DNA of 64,000 bases from an uncultured Pelagibacteraceae bacterium (GCA_902571375.1 CACGBP010000004.1:38313-102312); one strand, 5' to 3'. Numbered from the stretch's first letter, positions 1-11,203 are shown. Notes: generated from the sequence alone by a model not told the origin. Made by a program: numbers and translations.

Positions 1-652
1 TGAGCATATTTTTTCTTACATCTAGTTCAGAACCTGACCTGCCTGCACTAAAAACATTAGTAGAGTCACAAATCATTGCTAATACACCTTGATCACCAAT
101 TTCTTTCAATCTTTTTGAATTAATTTCATCACCAATTAAAGGGTTAGGGTCAACTTTCCAATCCCCTGTATGCAATACAACACCAGCCGGTGTTTGAATT
201 TTAAGTCCATTCGGTTCTAAAATAGAATGCGTTAATGTAATATATTCAATTTCAAAAGGATCTAATTTAACTTTTCCATTCAATTCTACAATTTGTAAGT
301 CCTTGGTAATATCTATATGTTTCTCTTTAAATTTTTCTTTAATTAATACTGCTGTGAAAGGTGTAGCATAAATCTTGCAACCTAATTTTGGCCAAAGATG
401 AGCTACAGCTCCTATGTGATCTTCATGAGCGTGTGTTAGTATTATTCCAAGTAAATTTTCTTTTCTTTCTTGAATGAATCCTGGATCTGGATAGATTAAA
501 TCAATACCTGGAACAGTATCATCAGCAAAGGTTACGCCAATATCTACCATAATCCATTTATGATCACCTGGCTGTCCATAACCAAATAAGTTCATATTCA
601 TGCCAATTTCGCCAGATCCACCCAATGGGCAAAATAAAAATTCATCTTTCAT
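1..652 (-). CDS. rnj: Ribonuclease J, N-terminal part (cut by window edge)
   Basis: Metallo-beta-lactamase-fold RNase (RNase J family), which degrades and processes RNA with endo- and 5'-exonuclease activity in the cytoplasm. Only the first 217 codons are in the window; the C-terminus lies beyond base 1. The start is the ATG at 652-650. The protein opens with the family's GGSGEIGMN segment (residues 11-19). The zinc-binding HAHEDH motif is at residues 74-79, followed by the HTGDWK segment typical of beta-CASP nucleases. It begins one base after coaX ends and is probably the last known member of the nuo-birA-coaX run, an order common in alphaproteobacteria. Confidence 0.93.
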   Translation of the reverse strand, partial: MKDEFLFCPLGGSGEIGMNMNLFGYGQPGDHKWIMVDIGVTFADDTVPGIDLIYPDPGFIQERKENLLGIILTHAHEDHIGAVAHLWPKLGCKIYATPFTAVLIKEKFKEKHIDITKDLQIVELNGKVKLDPFEIEYITLTHSILEPNGLKIQTPAGVVLHTGDWKVDPNPLIGDEINSKRLKEIGDQGVLAMICDSTNVFSAGRSGSELDVRKNML

Positions 653-653
653 A

Positions 654-1391
654 TTATTTTATAAGTTTTGAAGCTTTAATAAGACCATTAATTGTAATAT
701 CAAAATCTTGTTTTACTTTTGTTTTAATTGAGTTCTTAAATAATTTTGAAAAACCCCCAGTAATAATTACTGTAAAAGGTTTTTTTATTTCTTTCTTAAT
801 TAAATTTATAATATTGTCAATTAATCCAGCATATCCCCAAAAAAAACCAGATCTAACAGCTGACTTGGTGTCTTTTCCAATAACTTTCGACATTTTTCTT
901 AAATTAATTTTTGGTATTAAGGATGCTTTATCAGAAAGTGTATTTAATGAAAGATTGATACCAGGAGAAATAATACCACCTTTATAATTTTTTCCTATTA
1001 AAACATCAAAAGTAGTAGCTGTACCAAAGTCTAAAATAATAAAATTTTTATTTTTTGCAGAAACACAGATCGCATTAGCTAATCTATCAGAACCTACTTG
1101 TTTATAATTTACGTTTATTTTTAAAACAGATCGTAAATTTAACTCTTTTAATTCAAAACATTTAATATTTGTTTTATTTTTAAAATAATTCTTTAATTCT
1201 TTAAAAGTTGATGGAACAACACTACAAAATAATAATTTTTTCAATTTAGAAAAATTAAATCTTTTAAAATGTTTATCTAAAATTCGTATTTTTTTGCCTT
1301 TAGAAGGAATTAAAAATTTTTTAACAATCTTGTTATCTTTTACTAAACAAATTTTAGTTTCTGTATTTCCTATATCACCCAAAATAATCAT
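654..1391 (-). CDS. coaX: Type III pantothenate kinase
   Basis: Phosphorylates pantothenate with ATP, the first step of coenzyme A synthesis. The 245-aa protein has the type III (CoaX/Baf) signatures of the ASKHA fold: DIGNT at residues 6-10 (phosphate loop), a GSDRLAN segment near residue 100, a second phosphate-binding segment LDFGTATTFD near residue 118, and GGIISPG near 137. Length is normal for the family (about 240-260 aa). It abuts birA with no gap and leaves one base before rnj, so the three are surely cotranscribed. No type I or II kinase is seen here. Confidence 0.95.
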   Translation of the reverse strand: MIILGDIGNTETKICLVKDNKIVKKFLIPSKGKKIRILDKHFKRFNFSKLKKLLFCSVVPSTFKELKNYFKNKTNIKCFELKELNLRSVLKINVNYKQVGSDRLANAICVSAKNKNFIILDFGTATTFDVLIGKNYKGGIISPGINLSLNTLSDKASLIPKINLRKMSKVIGKDTKSAVRSGFFWGYAGLIDNIINLIKKEIKKPFTVIITGGFSKLFKNSIKTKVKQDFDITINGLIKASKLIK

Positions 1392-1928
1392 TTAGCTGGT
1401 TTTATAGTACTTTGATAAAAATTTCTCAAAAGTTATTTTTAATTCTTTCACAAATTTTTTCTTGTTTATCTTTTGATTTGTAATTTCTAGCAAATTTGTA
1501 GTTGGATAATTAGGTATATTAGGGCTTTTAATCAAATTGAATCCAATTCCAACAATTAAATATTGCTTTTTAGAATGGTCAATTTTTTCCTGTAAGATAC
1601 CACAAATTTTTTTTTTATTAATTAATAAATCATTTGGTAATTTAAAAGTAATTTTTTTTTTATAATATTTAGAAATTACATCTTTAACTAAAAAACAGTT
1701 TTTTTTAGTTAATAAACTAAGAGATAAATTAATATTTTCTAATTTATAGAAAAAAGACAAAAATATATTTCCTTTATATGAAATCCACTTCCTACCATAT
1801 TGACCCTTTCCTTTGGATTGAGTTTCTGAAACAATTAAACCAAACTCATTTTTTGAATACTTGATTAATCTAATTGCGATTTGATTAGTACTTTTTACTT
1901 TTTTAAAATTAAATTGCTTTAGCTTCAT
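1392..1928 (-). CDS. birA: Biotin--[acetyl-CoA-carboxylase] ligase, monofunctional
   Basis: Transfers biotin through biotinyl-AMP onto the biotin carrier protein of acetyl-CoA carboxylase and related enzymes. At 178 aa it consists of the catalytic domain only and lacks the N-terminal helix-turn-helix of the E. coli repressor type, so it should not regulate transcription. The substrate-binding loop is KGKGQYGRKW around residues 39-48 (family pattern GRGRRGRxW), preceded by KSTNQ near residue 13; KICGILQE near 106 is the conserved KxxGIL(V/Q)E segment. It overlaps the end of nuoN by four bases and abuts coaX. The nuoN-birA-coaX order is common in alphaproteobacteria. Confidence 0.92.
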   Translation of the reverse strand: MKLKQFNFKKVKSTNQIAIRLIKYSKNEFGLIVSETQSKGKGQYGRKWISYKGNIFLSFFYKLENINLSLSLLTKKNCFLVKDVISKYYKKKITFKLPNDLLINKKKICGILQEKIDHSKKQYLIVGIGFNLIKSPNIPNYPTTNLLEITNQKINKKKFVKELKITFEKFLSKYYKTS

Positions 1929-3346
1929 TGAATTATATTAATTTTTGAAACTACTTCAATGAGTTGACTCGGAAATATAAAGTATATCAAAATTAACAAA
2001 GTAGAAGCTGTGAGAGAGAATTTTAACCAAATACTATGATCTGTGTCATATTTTTCTTTTTCTTCATCAAAGTACATTATTTTTATTAATCTTAAGTAAT
2101 AAAATGCGGCAATCACAGTTGATAACAAACCAACCACAGCTAAAAAATACATTGATTGTTCTATAACAGTTTTAAAAACATAAAATTTAGCAAAAAAACC
2201 AGCAAGAGGAGGAATTCCTGCTAAAGAAAAAAGAATAATCAATAAAGATAAAGACAACATTGGATGATTTTTTGATAATCCAGATAAATCATCAATATTT
2301 TCGTAGTATTCATTATTTCGTTTCATCATTAATAAACACGAAAAAAGTCCAAGATTCATCAGTACATAAATAGTTATATAAATTACTGAGCTTTGTATTC
2401 CATCATTAGTTCCAGTTGCCAATCCTGCCAAAGCATAACCAACATGACCTATTGAGCTATAAGCTACTAATCTTTTTAAATTAGTTTGTCCTATCGCTGC
2501 AACAGCTCCAAAAAGCATTGAAGCAATTGATAAAAAAATTAAAATCATTTGCCACTGATCAATTAAATTTGAAAATGGAACATATAAAAATCTTATAAAA
2601 ACAGATAATGCTGCTATTTTGGGAACCATAGTAAAAAATAATGTTACTGAGGTTGGCGACCCTTCATACACATCAGGAGCCCACATATGAAATGGAACAG
2701 CAGAAATTTTAAATGCTAAGCCAACTAATATAAAGACAATACCAAATGTTAAAGCATATTCGTTTGAATTTAATTTAGTAGCAATTACATCAAAATTAGT
2801 TGATCCCGTAAAACCATATATCAATGAACATCCATATAATAATAAACCTGAGGATAAAGCGCTTAAAACAAAGTATTTCAGTCCTGCTTCTGAAGATTTA
2901 ATATTATCTCTATTAAATGTCGCTAAAACATATAAAGCTAACGACTGTAGCTCTAATCCCATATAAAATACAATTAAATCATTAGAACTTATCATTATCA
3001 TCATACCCAAAACTGAACTTAGGATTAGAATAGGATATTCAATTTTAAAAATCTTAAATGTTTTAAGATAGGCTGAAGAAATTATTAAAACTAAGAAAGC
3101 AGCTAATAAAGTTATTATTTTCATAAATGAAGATAAATAATCAATTATCACACTTTCATTAAATAGCTTTTCCCCACTAACACTTATTGTTTCATTAAAC
3201 GTAATTACAGCAGTAATTAGTAAAATTATTAAAGAGATATTTTGAATAAGTTTTGAACTATTATTTTTAAATACTCCCAATATCAATAAAAACATTATAG
3301 ATAATGACAAAAAAATTTCAGGAAATACTAAATGTAGATTTTCCAT
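1925..3346 (-). CDS. nuoN: NADH-quinone oxidoreductase subunit N
   Basis: Antiporter-like membrane subunit of respiratory complex I, part of the proton-pumping arm. The 473-aa protein is almost wholly hydrophobic with about 14 membrane segments. It carries the Mrp/NuoL-M-N family core: a lysine-bearing FKISAVPFHMWAPDVYEG segment near residues 210-228 and LKRLVAYSSIGHVGYALAG near 290. Length is normal. It shares one base with the end of nuoM and overlaps birA by four bases at its own end, so translation is probably coupled through the whole run. Confidence 0.97.
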   Translation of the reverse strand: MENLHLVFPEIFLSLSIMFLLILGVFKNNSSKLIQNISLIILLITAVITFNETISVSGEKLFNESVIIDYLSSFMKIITLLAAFLVLIISSAYLKTFKIFKIEYPILILSSVLGMMIMISSNDLIVFYMGLELQSLALYVLATFNRDNIKSSEAGLKYFVLSALSSGLLLYGCSLIYGFTGSTNFDVIATKLNSNEYALTFGIVFILVGLAFKISAVPFHMWAPDVYEGSPTSVTLFFTMVPKIAALSVFIRFLYVPFSNLIDQWQMILIFLSIASMLFGAVAAIGQTNLKRLVAYSSIGHVGYALAGLATGTNDGIQSSVIYITIYVLMNLGLFSCLLMMKRNNEYYENIDDLSGLSKNHPMLSLSLLIILFSLAGIPPLAGFFAKFYVFKTVIEQSMYFLAVVGLLSTVIAAFYYLRLIKIMYFDEEKEKYDTDHSIWLKFSLTASTLLILIYFIFPSQLIEVVSKINIIQ

Positions 3347-4830
3347 TAAAATTTACTCACAAGTTTATAATTATACATTTCAATTAAATCTGAAATTGAT
3401 ACTTCGATTGTATTTATTAGAGGATCTGGGTAAAAACCAAAAAATAAAGTGGGTATCCCTAAACAAGATAAAATAAATAATTCTGATTTATTTAAATCTA
3501 TCATTTGTTTTAAATCATTGTTTATCAATTTTCCAAAAACTACTCTTTTATATAACCATAACATGTATGCAGCACCTATAATTACACCCAAGCTTGCAAT
3601 AACAGCTACTAAAAAATTATCTTTAAAAGCTGCCATTAAAATTAAAAATTCACCAACAAAACCACTTGTGCCAGGTAGTCCTAAAGCTGCCAAAGTAAAC
3701 AACATAAACAATACTGAATATTTTGGAATTATACTTACAATTCCTCCATAGGTATGAATCAATCTAGAGTGCATTCTGTCATAAACAACACCAACACATA
3801 AGAAAAGTGCTGCTGCAACAAGTCCATGACTTATCATTTGGATAATACTTCCTTCAATACCTTGTTGCTGAAGTGTAAAAATTCCTAATGTAACAAATCC
3901 CATATGTGCTACAGATGAATAAGCAATTAATTTTTTCATATCTTCCTGCATTAGAGCAATAAAAGAAGTAAAAATTATTGCGATAACACTTAGCGCATAA
4001 ATTAAAGGTGTAAAAACTTCTGAAGCAACAGGAAATAAGCCTAAAGAAAATCTTATAAAACCATAGCCTGCCATTTTTAATAAAATCGCTGCTAATAAAA
4101 CAGATCCAGCTGTCGGTGCCTCAACATGAGCATCAGGTAACCATGTATGAACTGGCCACATCGGTGTTTTTACTGCAAAAGAGCTAAAAAAAGCTAACCA
4201 TAAAAGATTTTGATATTTAACATCTATTCCTATTTTATAAAGCTCAACTACATCAGTTGTTCCTGTTATCCAGTATATTGAAATTATTGCAACTAGCATT
4301 AACACAGATCCTAGTAAGGTATATAAAAAGAATTTAAATGCAGAGTATACTCTTCTTGCACCACCCCAAATCCCTATAATTAAAAACATTGGAATTAAAC
4401 CAGCTTCAAAAAATAAATAAAATACAACAAGATCTAAAGAGCAAAAAACACCAATCATAAAAGATTCCATAATTAGTACAGCTATCAGAAATTCACTTAA
4501 TCTATTCTTGATGGAATTGTTAATTGATAAAATACAAAGAGGTGTAATAAATGTTGTTAATAAAATAAATAGAATTGAAATTCCATCAACACCTACTTTA
4601 TAATTAATAAAATTTTCAATCCAAACTCTATCTTCAACAAACTGAAATTCTGAAGTTGTTTGATCAAATAATGCCCATAAATATATTGATAGAAAGAAAT
4701 TTACGGAGGAAGTGAATAAAGCAACATACTTTACTGTATTATTGTTTTTTTCACTACTTCTAGTAAAAAATATAAATAAAGCACCTATAGTTGGAAATAA
4801 AATTAAAGATGAGAGAATAGGAAAATTCAT
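3346..4830 (-). CDS. nuoM: NADH-quinone oxidoreductase subunit M
   Basis: Second antiporter-like proton-channel subunit of complex I. It has 494 aa and about 14 membrane segments. Family hallmarks are KVGVDGISILFILLTTF near residues 78-94, KTPMWPVHTWLPDAHVEAPTAGS near 220-243, and MKKLIAYSSVAHMGFVTLG near 298-316. Lysines in the membrane segments (for example in ILLKMAGYGF) fit a proton path. Start and stop codons share single bases with nuoL and nuoN, so the three genes are translationally linked. Confidence 0.97.
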   Translation of the reverse strand: MNFPILSSLILFPTIGALFIFFTRSSEKNNNTVKYVALFTSSVNFFLSIYLWALFDQTTSEFQFVEDRVWIENFINYKVGVDGISILFILLTTFITPLCILSINNSIKNRLSEFLIAVLIMESFMIGVFCSLDLVVFYLFFEAGLIPMFLIIGIWGGARRVYSAFKFFLYTLLGSVLMLVAIISIYWITGTTDVVELYKIGIDVKYQNLLWLAFFSSFAVKTPMWPVHTWLPDAHVEAPTAGSVLLAAILLKMAGYGFIRFSLGLFPVASEVFTPLIYALSVIAIIFTSFIALMQEDMKKLIAYSSVAHMGFVTLGIFTLQQQGIEGSIIQMISHGLVAAALFLCVGVVYDRMHSRLIHTYGGIVSIIPKYSVLFMLFTLAALGLPGTSGFVGEFLILMAAFKDNFLVAVIASLGVIIGAAYMLWLYKRVVFGKLINNDLKQMIDLNKSELFILSCLGIPTLFFGFYPDPLINTIEVSISDLIEMYNYKLVSKF

Positions 4831-6743
4831 TATTTAACAATTAAAAAGGTTAATAAAGCAGAAAATCCAAGAAGCATTACAAATGCATATTGATAAATAA
4901 ATCCGCTTTGGAATTTATTGGCTTTTATAGAAAATTTTTTAATTATTGTTGAAATGCCATCAGGACCAAATCCATCAATTATTTTCAAATCAAAAAACTT
5001 CCACAAAAATAATCCTATTTTTTTTGATGATCTGACAAACAAAACATCATAAAGTTCATCAAAATACCATTTGTTTAATAAAAAATTATATAAAGGTTTA
5101 TTAATTTTAACTATTTGTTCAGGTAATCTTTTATTCTTAACAAATAAATAGTAAGCGATTGGAATTGATAAAATTACTAATGTTGGTGTTAAAATTAGAA
5201 ACCAAAATGGTGGATGATCATTACTCAAAGGTTCCAAAAAGAAAATTGACTCTTTCCAGAAATTATTAGCCGCCGCATAACCAATAAATAATTCTTTAAA
5301 AGCATAACCAGCAAATACCGCGCCAATCGAAAGTAAGATTAAAGGCACTATCATCACAAGAGGAGATTCATGTGTTTCTTCTATTTTGATATTTTTGTTA
5401 TTGTATTGGCCATGAAAAGTTTTAAACATAAGTCTCCAAGAATATATTGAAGTAAGAAAAGCTGTAAAAATGCCAATACCAGCAGCATAAAACCCTGTTG
5501 TATTCCCTCTTAAATATGCAAATTCTATAATTGCATCTTTGGAATAAAAACCCGACAATAAAGGAAATCCAGTTAAAGCTAGGGTTCCTATAATCATTAA
5601 TGCATAGGTATAAGGAAGTTTTTTCCATACACCTCCCATATTATTAATATTTTGTTCATCTTTAAAAGCATGAATAACTGATCCTGATCCTAAGAATAAT
5701 AAAGCTTTAAAAAAAGCATGAGTAAATAAATGAAACATTGCAACATTATAAGCACCTACTCCAGCTGCAAAAAACATGTAACCTAATTGACTACAAGTTG
5801 AATACGCAATAATTTTTTTTATATCATTTTGCACTAAAGCTACAGTCGCGGCAAAAAAAGCTGTGCTCATTCCAACAATAGTTATGATATTTAATGCTAG
5901 TTCTGAATACTCATAAATTGGTGAACACCTTACGACTAAAAAAACACCTGCTGTTACCATAGTTGCTGCATGAATCAGGGCTGAGACTGGTGTTGGACCT
6001 TCCATAGCATCTGGCAACCAAGTGTGGAGTAAAATTTGCGCAGATTTTCCCATTGCACCAACAAACAAAAGTATACAAATTAAATTTATTGCATTTACCT
6101 CAATGCCTAAAAAAACTAATTCTCTATCTGTAATTGTTGGTATTTGTTCAAAAACTTCAGAATAATTTACTGTTCCAAATAAATAAAAAATTAAAAATAT
6201 TCCTAAAGCAAAACCAAAATCACCTACTCTATTTACCACAAATGCTTTTATTGCTGCAGCATTTGCTGTTTCTTTTTTAAACCAAAAACCAATTAAAAAG
6301 TAAGAACAGAGACCAACCCCTTCCCAACCAAAGAATAATTGAATAAAGTTATCAGAAGTCACCAACATTAACATTGCAAAAGTAAACAATGATAAATAAG
6401 CCATAAATCTAGGTTTGTGTGGATCATGAGACATATATCCAATTGAATAAACATGGACTAAAGCAGAAACTGAAGTAACAACAACCAACATAACCGATGA
6501 CAAAGCATCAATTTTCATAGACCAATTCACATCTAATGACCCAGAATTAATCCATGTGGCAATAATTATATTATCTTCATATTGATTAACCATTACTTCA
6601 TAGAAAACTATCACAGAAAATATTGCAGATATTGCAACCAACAAACTTGTTACAATTTCAGAATTTCTATCTCCAATAAATTTTCCAAAAAAACCTGAGA
6701 TAATTGAAGCAATCAAGGGTAATGCAATAATTGAAATTTCCAT
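4830..6743 (-). CDS. nuoL: NADH-quinone oxidoreductase subunit L
   Basis: Distal proton-channel subunit of complex I, with the long lateral helix at its C-terminus. The 637-aa length fits NuoL. Recognisable segments are MKIDALSSVMLVVVTSVSALVHVYSIGYM (around residues 56-84), GWEGVGLCSYFLIGFWF near 140, AQILLHTWLPDAMEGPTPVSALIHAATMVTAG near 236-267, and KKIIAYSTCSQLGYMF near 308. The C-terminal approximately 100 residues hold the amphipathic stretch and final anchor. It follows nuoK by one base and overlaps nuoM by one. Confidence 0.97.
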   Translation of the reverse strand: MEISIIALPLIASIISGFFGKFIGDRNSEIVTSLLVAISAIFSVIVFYEVMVNQYEDNIIIATWINSGSLDVNWSMKIDALSSVMLVVVTSVSALVHVYSIGYMSHDPHKPRFMAYLSLFTFAMLMLVTSDNFIQLFFGWEGVGLCSYFLIGFWFKKETANAAAIKAFVVNRVGDFGFALGIFLIFYLFGTVNYSEVFEQIPTITDRELVFLGIEVNAINLICILLFVGAMGKSAQILLHTWLPDAMEGPTPVSALIHAATMVTAGVFLVVRCSPIYEYSELALNIITIVGMSTAFFAATVALVQNDIKKIIAYSTCSQLGYMFFAAGVGAYNVAMFHLFTHAFFKALLFLGSGSVIHAFKDEQNINNMGGVWKKLPYTYALMIIGTLALTGFPLLSGFYSKDAIIEFAYLRGNTTGFYAAGIGIFTAFLTSIYSWRLMFKTFHGQYNNKNIKIEETHESPLVMIVPLILLSIGAVFAGYAFKELFIGYAAANNFWKESIFFLEPLSNDHPPFWFLILTPTLVILSIPIAYYLFVKNKRLPEQIVKINKPLYNFLLNKWYFDELYDVLFVRSSKKIGLFLWKFFDLKIIDGFGPDGISTIIKKFSIKANKFQSGFIYQYAFVMLLGFSALLTFLIVK

Positions 6744-6744
6744 T

Positions 6745-7056
6745 TTATCCCTTCAACTTATCTATTTCCTCAACACGTATTGTTCCAGAGTTTCTATAGT
6801 AAACTACTATAATTGCTAATCCTATTGCGGCTTCAGCAGCAGCAACTGTTAAAATAAATAATGTAAATACTTGACCAGTTAAATCACCTAAATAAATAGA
6901 AAAAGATACTAAATTAATATTAACTGCTAATAGTATTAGTTCTATACTCATTAAAATTACTATAATATTTTTTCGATTTAAAAAAATTCCTATTATTCCA
7001 ATACTAAAAATAACAGCACCTAGAGTTAAATAGTGTCCTAAACCTATCTCAGTCAT
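6745..7056 (-). CDS. nuoK: NADH-quinone oxidoreductase subunit K
   Basis: Small three-helix membrane subunit of complex I (103 aa, the usual size). It contains the conserved glutamates in the second and third membrane helices: [14 protein letters not shown] near residues 37-50 and [13 protein letters not shown] near 72-84, both needed for quinone-coupled proton translocation in characterised homologues. It starts within the last eight bases of nuoJ and ends one base before nuoL. Confidence 0.97.
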   Translation of the reverse strand: MTEIGLGHYLTLGAVIFSIGIIGIFLNRKNIIVILMSIELILLAVNINLVSFSIYLGDLTGQVFTLFILTVAAAEAAIGLAIIVVYYRNSGTIRVEEIDKLKG

Positions 7057-7678
7057 CTATTTTTACTCCTTTGTTAGAAGCAACTTCTAATACTTCTACT
7101 CCTTCAGATCTTTCTCTTGAAATTTGTTTTAAATAACTTTGTTTTTTAACCCCTTCTCTTTGTCTAAATGTAAGTACAATTGCTCCTATCATTGCAATCA
7201 ATAAAATCATTCCACTAATTTGAAATATATGAATGTAGTCAGTGTATAAAACCTGTCCTAGAGAATGTGTATTGCTAATTTCATTTATAATTGGGTTGGT
7301 AGTTTCAAATAAATCAGGTTTATATTTCCATCCACCAATGACAATGATTAATTCAAAAAAAATAATTGCACTAATTAATAATCCCACAGGTATATGTCCT
7401 GAGTTTTCCTCCGAAACAAACCATTGGTTCTTTTGTTGCGCAACATTCAGCATCATTACAACAAATAAAAATAATACAGCTACGGCACCAACATAAACAA
7501 TTAACATTATCATGCCTAAAAATTCTGCACCAATCATGATGAATAGACAAGATATGCTTATAAAATCAAGAATTAAAAAAAAAACAGAATGAACTGTGTT
7601 TTTAGAAACTGTAACCATAATTGCTGAAACGACAGCAATTATTGAGAATACATAAAAAAAAATTGCATGTGCTATCAT
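7049..7678 (-). CDS. nuoJ: NADH-quinone oxidoreductase subunit J
   Basis: Five-helix membrane subunit of complex I next to NuoK and NuoA (209 aa). The conserved segment [29 protein letters not shown] (residues about 51-79) is diagnostic; it lies at the pi-bulge helix of the quinone-to-pump connection. The C-terminus is hydrophilic and charged, longer than in E. coli but usual for alphaproteobacteria. It lies between nuoI (3-base gap) and nuoK (8-base overlap). Confidence 0.96.
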   Translation of the reverse strand: MIAHAIFFYVFSIIAVVSAIMVTVSKNTVHSVFFLILDFISISCLFIMIGAEFLGMIMLIVYVGAVAVLFLFVVMMLNVAQQKNQWFVSEENSGHIPVGLLISAIIFFELIIVIGGWKYKPDLFETTNPIINEISNTHSLGQVLYTDYIHIFQISGMILLIAMIGAIVLTFRQREGVKKQSYLKQISRERSEGVEVLEVASNKGVKIDD

Positions 7679-7681
7679 AAA

Positions 7682-8167
7682 TTATCTATATGGATTGTCA
7701 GTTTTAATGTTTGCTGCTAATACATTTTCCCATCTGTCTCCATTATCAAGAAGTTTTTCTTTAGTATAATAGAGTTCTTCTCGTGTTTCTGTAGAAAATT
7801 CAAAATTAGGTCCTTGTACTATTGCATCTACAGGGCAAGACTCTTCACATAAACCACAATAAATACATTTCATCATATCTATATCGTAACGAGTAGTTTT
7901 TCGACTTCCATCAGATCTTTCGGCTGACTCAATTGTAATTGCTTGCGCAGGACAAACTGCTTCACATAGTTTACATGCAATACATCTTTCTTCACCATTT
8001 GGATATCTTCTTAAAGCATGTTCGCCTCTAAATCTTGGACTAATTTTTCCCTTTTCAAATGGATAATTTATAGTTTTTTTTGATTTAAAAAGTTCCTTGA
8101 TAGCAATGAAAAGACTTCCTATGAAATCTGTCATTAATATGGTTTTAAAAAATCTTGTAATTTTCAT
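7682..8167 (-). CDS. nuoI: NADH-quinone oxidoreductase subunit I
   Basis: Ferredoxin-like subunit of complex I that holds clusters N6a and N6b and passes electrons to NuoB. The 161-aa protein has two classic 4Fe-4S motifs, [12 protein letters not shown] (about residues 61-72) and [12 protein letters not shown] (about 100-111). An N-terminal amphipathic region ([12 protein letters not shown]) docks it to the membrane arm. It abuts nuoH directly. Confidence 0.97.
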   Translation of the reverse strand: MKITRFFKTILMTDFIGSLFIAIKELFKSKKTINYPFEKGKISPRFRGEHALRRYPNGEERCIACKLCEAVCPAQAITIESAERSDGSRKTTRYDIDMMKCIYCGLCEESCPVDAIVQGPNFEFSTETREELYYTKEKLLDNGDRWENVLAANIKTDNPYR

Positions 8168-9166
8168 TTAATTTATCGGCAAAAGTTCAAAATAAAAAAG
8201 ATAACTAGCTGTTAAAACAACGTAAGTTAATGATAATGGTAAAAATATTTTCCAACCTAATCTCATTAATTGATCATATCTATATCTTGGAACAATCGCT
8301 TTGACTAATGCAAAAAGTATAAATAAAAATAAAATTTTAAAAATTAACCAGATAGTACCTGGTATCAAATTAAAGGGATAAAGATCAATTGGCGATAACC
8401 AACCACCTAAAAAAAGTATTGAACCAAGGGCACACATTAATAAAATATTTGCATATTCTCCTAACCAAAACATTGCATACATCATTCCTGAATACTCTGT
8501 TTGATATCCTGCTACTAATTCTGCTTCTGCTTCAGGTAAATCAAAAGGTGGTCTGTTTGTCTCAGCTAATGCAGATATAAAAAAAATTACAAACATTGGA
8601 AATAATGGTATTACAAACCACATATCTTTTTGTGCAATTACAATATCGTTTAAATTTAAAGATCCCACACACAACAATACATTAATAATAATAATACCAA
8701 TTGAAACTTCATAAGATACCATTTGTGCAGCAGATCTAATTGCTCCTAGAAATGGATATTTTGAATTTGATGCCCATCCGCCCATGATTATTCCATAAAC
8801 ACCTAATGATGAAACTGCAAAAATATATAATATCCCAACATTAATATCTGCTAACACTTGATCAATACCAAAAGGTATTACTGCCCAAGCAATAAGGGCT
8901 AAGGTCATAGTTATAATTGGCGCCAATATAAAAATTATTTTATTTGAGCTTGCAGGAATAATTATTTCTTTAAAAATATATTTAAGTGCATCAGCTAAAG
9001 ATTGTAATAATCCAAAAGGACCAACAACATTTGGGCCTTGTCTTTTTTGAACAAATGCCCATACTCTACGATCCAGCCAAACAATCATTGCAACAGAAAC
9101 TAAAACGGGTACAAGTAAAAATAAAATTTTATATATTTCTTGAAAAATAATATTTACATATTCCAT
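8168..9166 (-). CDS. nuoH: NADH-quinone oxidoreductase subunit H
   Basis: Membrane subunit that, with NuoB and NuoD, forms the quinone-binding chamber of complex I. It has 332 aa and eight membrane segments. The family signatures are [17 protein letters not shown] (about residues 31-47), [14 protein letters not shown] near 143-156, and the acidic quinone-site loop [26 protein letters not shown] near 202-227. All expected charged residues are visible. It is spaced 3 bases from nuoG and abuts nuoI. Confidence 0.97.
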   Translation of the reverse strand: MEYVNIIFQEIYKILFLLVPVLVSVAMIVWLDRRVWAFVQKRQGPNVVGPFGLLQSLADALKYIFKEIIIPASSNKIIFILAPIITMTLALIAWAVIPFGIDQVLADINVGILYIFAVSSLGVYGIIMGGWASNSKYPFLGAIRSAAQMVSYEVSIGIIIINVLLCVGSLNLNDIVIAQKDMWFVIPLFPMFVIFFISALAETNRPPFDLPEAEAELVAGYQTEYSGMMYAMFWLGEYANILLMCALGSILFLGGWLSPIDLYPFNLIPGTIWLIFKILFLFILFALVKAIVPRYRYDQLMRLGWKIFLPLSLTYVVLTASYLFYFELLPIN

Positions 9167-9169
9167 TTA

Positions 9170-11203
9170 TTAACCCTCAGTACCAGTTTTTTTCAAATCA
9201 ATTTTTGATGAATTACATTCAGCCATCGTTTTAGATGAACGAGCAATAACATTAGAAAAATAATAATCTTTAAATTTTACAACCAAGTCTTCATTTTCAA
9301 AATCAATTTGCCCTATTTTATTTGGTAAATCTGATTTTTTTTGATTTTTTTTTAATTTTAAATAATTAAACATACTACTTTCAAGCTCTTCTTTATCATT
9401 AAAAAGTTTTCTATTATTCATTACTTCAGCCAAATCATTTATTATTTGCCAATCTTCTTTTGCATCACCTGGAGGATACGATGCTTTATATGCTTTTTGA
9501 ATTTTGCCCTCTAAGTTAGTATAATGACCAGACTGTTCAGTAAAAGCCGCTCCTGGCAGAATAATATCAGCAATTTCAGCTCCTCTGTCGCCATGACTAC
9601 CCTGATAAATTACAAATTCATTTGTCTTCTTAAAATTTAAACTATCCTGACCAAGTAAATAAACAATTTCAAATTTATTTTCATTTAAATCATTCAATAT
9701 CTTATTGTTTTCATCAATTATATCTAAATCTAAACTTCCGACAGTTGCTGCATCTACAGATAATATATTAATTGGGTTCCAATCATCATTCAATTTATTA
9801 TTGTCAGACAAAAATTCTTTAAAAGAAGAGAATAAATATTTCGCTGATTTAATCTTTAAAAAAGACTCGCCAAATATAATTATTGGTTTTTTTGAATTGA
9901 TAATCAATTTAGAAATATCATTTTTATTTTCAGTTATATCTTTAATAGTTTGTGTCTTTCCATCTAGACTTTGATAGGGATAAGTAAGATCTCCCACATC
10001 ACTTAATGAAATTATTTTTGGATTTTTGTTTAAATGTGCTTTTCTTATTCTGGCATTAACCATTGTTGCTTCAAATCTTGGATTTGCACCTATCAATAAA
10101 ATTAAATCAGAATCCTCAATTCCATTTATTGTTGAATTAAATAAATAATTTTCTCTTACACTTATATCAATAAAATTATTTACTGTTCTAGACTCGTACT
10201 TGTTTGTATTAATTGTTCTCTCGAAAAATTCTTTAAAAATGAAACTTGCCTCCATATTTGCAAGATCTCCAACAAAACCACATATTTTTTCTTTATTTGT
10301 ATTTTCTATTTTAGATTTTATGATTTTGCTTACTTCACTCCAAGAGGCTTTTTCAAATTTATTATTATATTTTATATATGGAGTATCTAATCTCTGGTTT
10401 AATAATCCATCACATGCATATCTTGTTTTGTCAGATATCCATTCTTCGTTGATATCTTCATTTATTATTGGCAAAACTCTCTTCACCTCCCAATCATATG
10501 TGTCTACTCTTATGTTTGAACCCACAGCATCCATCACATCTATTGTTTCAGTCTTTTTTAATTCCCAAGGTCTTGCTTCAAAAACATAAGGTTTTGAAGT
10601 TAAAGCACCAACTGGACAAAGATCAATTACATTGCCAGATAATTCTGATTGTACAGACTGTTCTAAATAGGTTGTAATTTGCATGTCTTCACCTCTTCCG
10701 ATTGCTCCTAACTCGGGAACTCCTGCAACTTCAGTTGCAAATCTTACACACCGGGTACAGTGAATACATCTTGTCATTTGAGTTTTGATTAATGGACCCA
10801 TATATTTATCTGCCACTGCCCTTTTGTTTTCTTTAAATCTAGATTTATCTATTCCATAAAACATTGATTGATCTTGTAAGTCACATTCTCCCCCTTGATC
10901 GCATACTGGACAATCTAAAGGGTGGTTAGCTAACAAAAATTCCATTACTCCTTTTCTTGATTTTTCTATTTTTGGTGTATTAGTTCTTATGACCATACCT
11001 TCAGCTGCCGGCATTGCACATGATGCTATAGGCTTTGGAGATTTTTCCATCTCTACTAAACACATTCTACAATTACCAGCTATTGATAACTTTTCATGAT
11101 AACAAAATCTTGGAATTTCAACTCCAGCTTTCTCACATGCTTGAAGAACTGTTAAGCCTTCTTCAACTTCAACTTCTATATCATTTACTTTTAATTTAAG
11201 CAT
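9170..11203 (-). CDS. nuoG: NADH-quinone oxidoreductase subunit G
   Basis: Largest peripheral-arm subunit of complex I (677 aa), carrying iron-sulfur clusters between NuoF and NuoI. N-terminal ferredoxin domain: Cys in [15 protein letters not shown] (2Fe-2S, residues about 34-48). Then [18 protein letters not shown] (about 94-111, with the His ligand of N5) and [10 protein letters not shown] near 146. The C-terminal part is a degenerate molybdopterin-oxidoreductase fold without an active site, ending in an AT-rich, Lys-rich tail. It overlaps nuoF by eight bases. Confidence 0.97.
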   Translation of the reverse strand: MLKLKVNDIEVEVEEGLTVLQACEKAGVEIPRFCYHEKLSIAGNCRMCLVEMEKSPKPIASCAMPAAEGMVIRTNTPKIEKSRKGVMEFLLANHPLDCPVCDQGGECDLQDQSMFYGIDKSRFKENKRAVADKYMGPLIKTQMTRCIHCTRCVRFATEVAGVPELGAIGRGEDMQITTYLEQSVQSELSGNVIDLCPVGALTSKPYVFEARPWELKKTETIDVMDAVGSNIRVDTYDWEVKRVLPIINEDINEEWISDKTRYACDGLLNQRLDTPYIKYNNKFEKASWSEVSKIIKSKIENTNKEKICGFVGDLANMEASFIFKEFFERTINTNKYESRTVNNFIDISVRENYLFNSTINGIEDSDLILLIGANPRFEATMVNARIRKAHLNKNPKIISLSDVGDLTYPYQSLDGKTQTIKDITENKNDISKLIINSKKPIIIFGESFLKIKSAKYLFSSFKEFLSDNNKLNDDWNPINILSVDAATVGSLDLDIIDENNKILNDLNENKFEIVYLLGQDSLNFKKTNEFVIYQGSHGDRGAEIADIILPGAAFTEQSGHYTNLEGKIQKAYKASYPPGDAKEDWQIINDLAEVMNNRKLFNDKEELESSMFNYLKLKKNQKKSDLPNKIGQIDFENEDLVVKFKDYYFSNVIARSSKTMAECNSSKIDLKKTGTEG

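Noticed and set aside
3449-3751. 100-aa plus-strand frame inside nuoM and similar long frames antisense to nuo, nuoG, aprB and amtB
   Set aside because: They are shadows of strongly conserved genes on the other strand and show no family features of their own.
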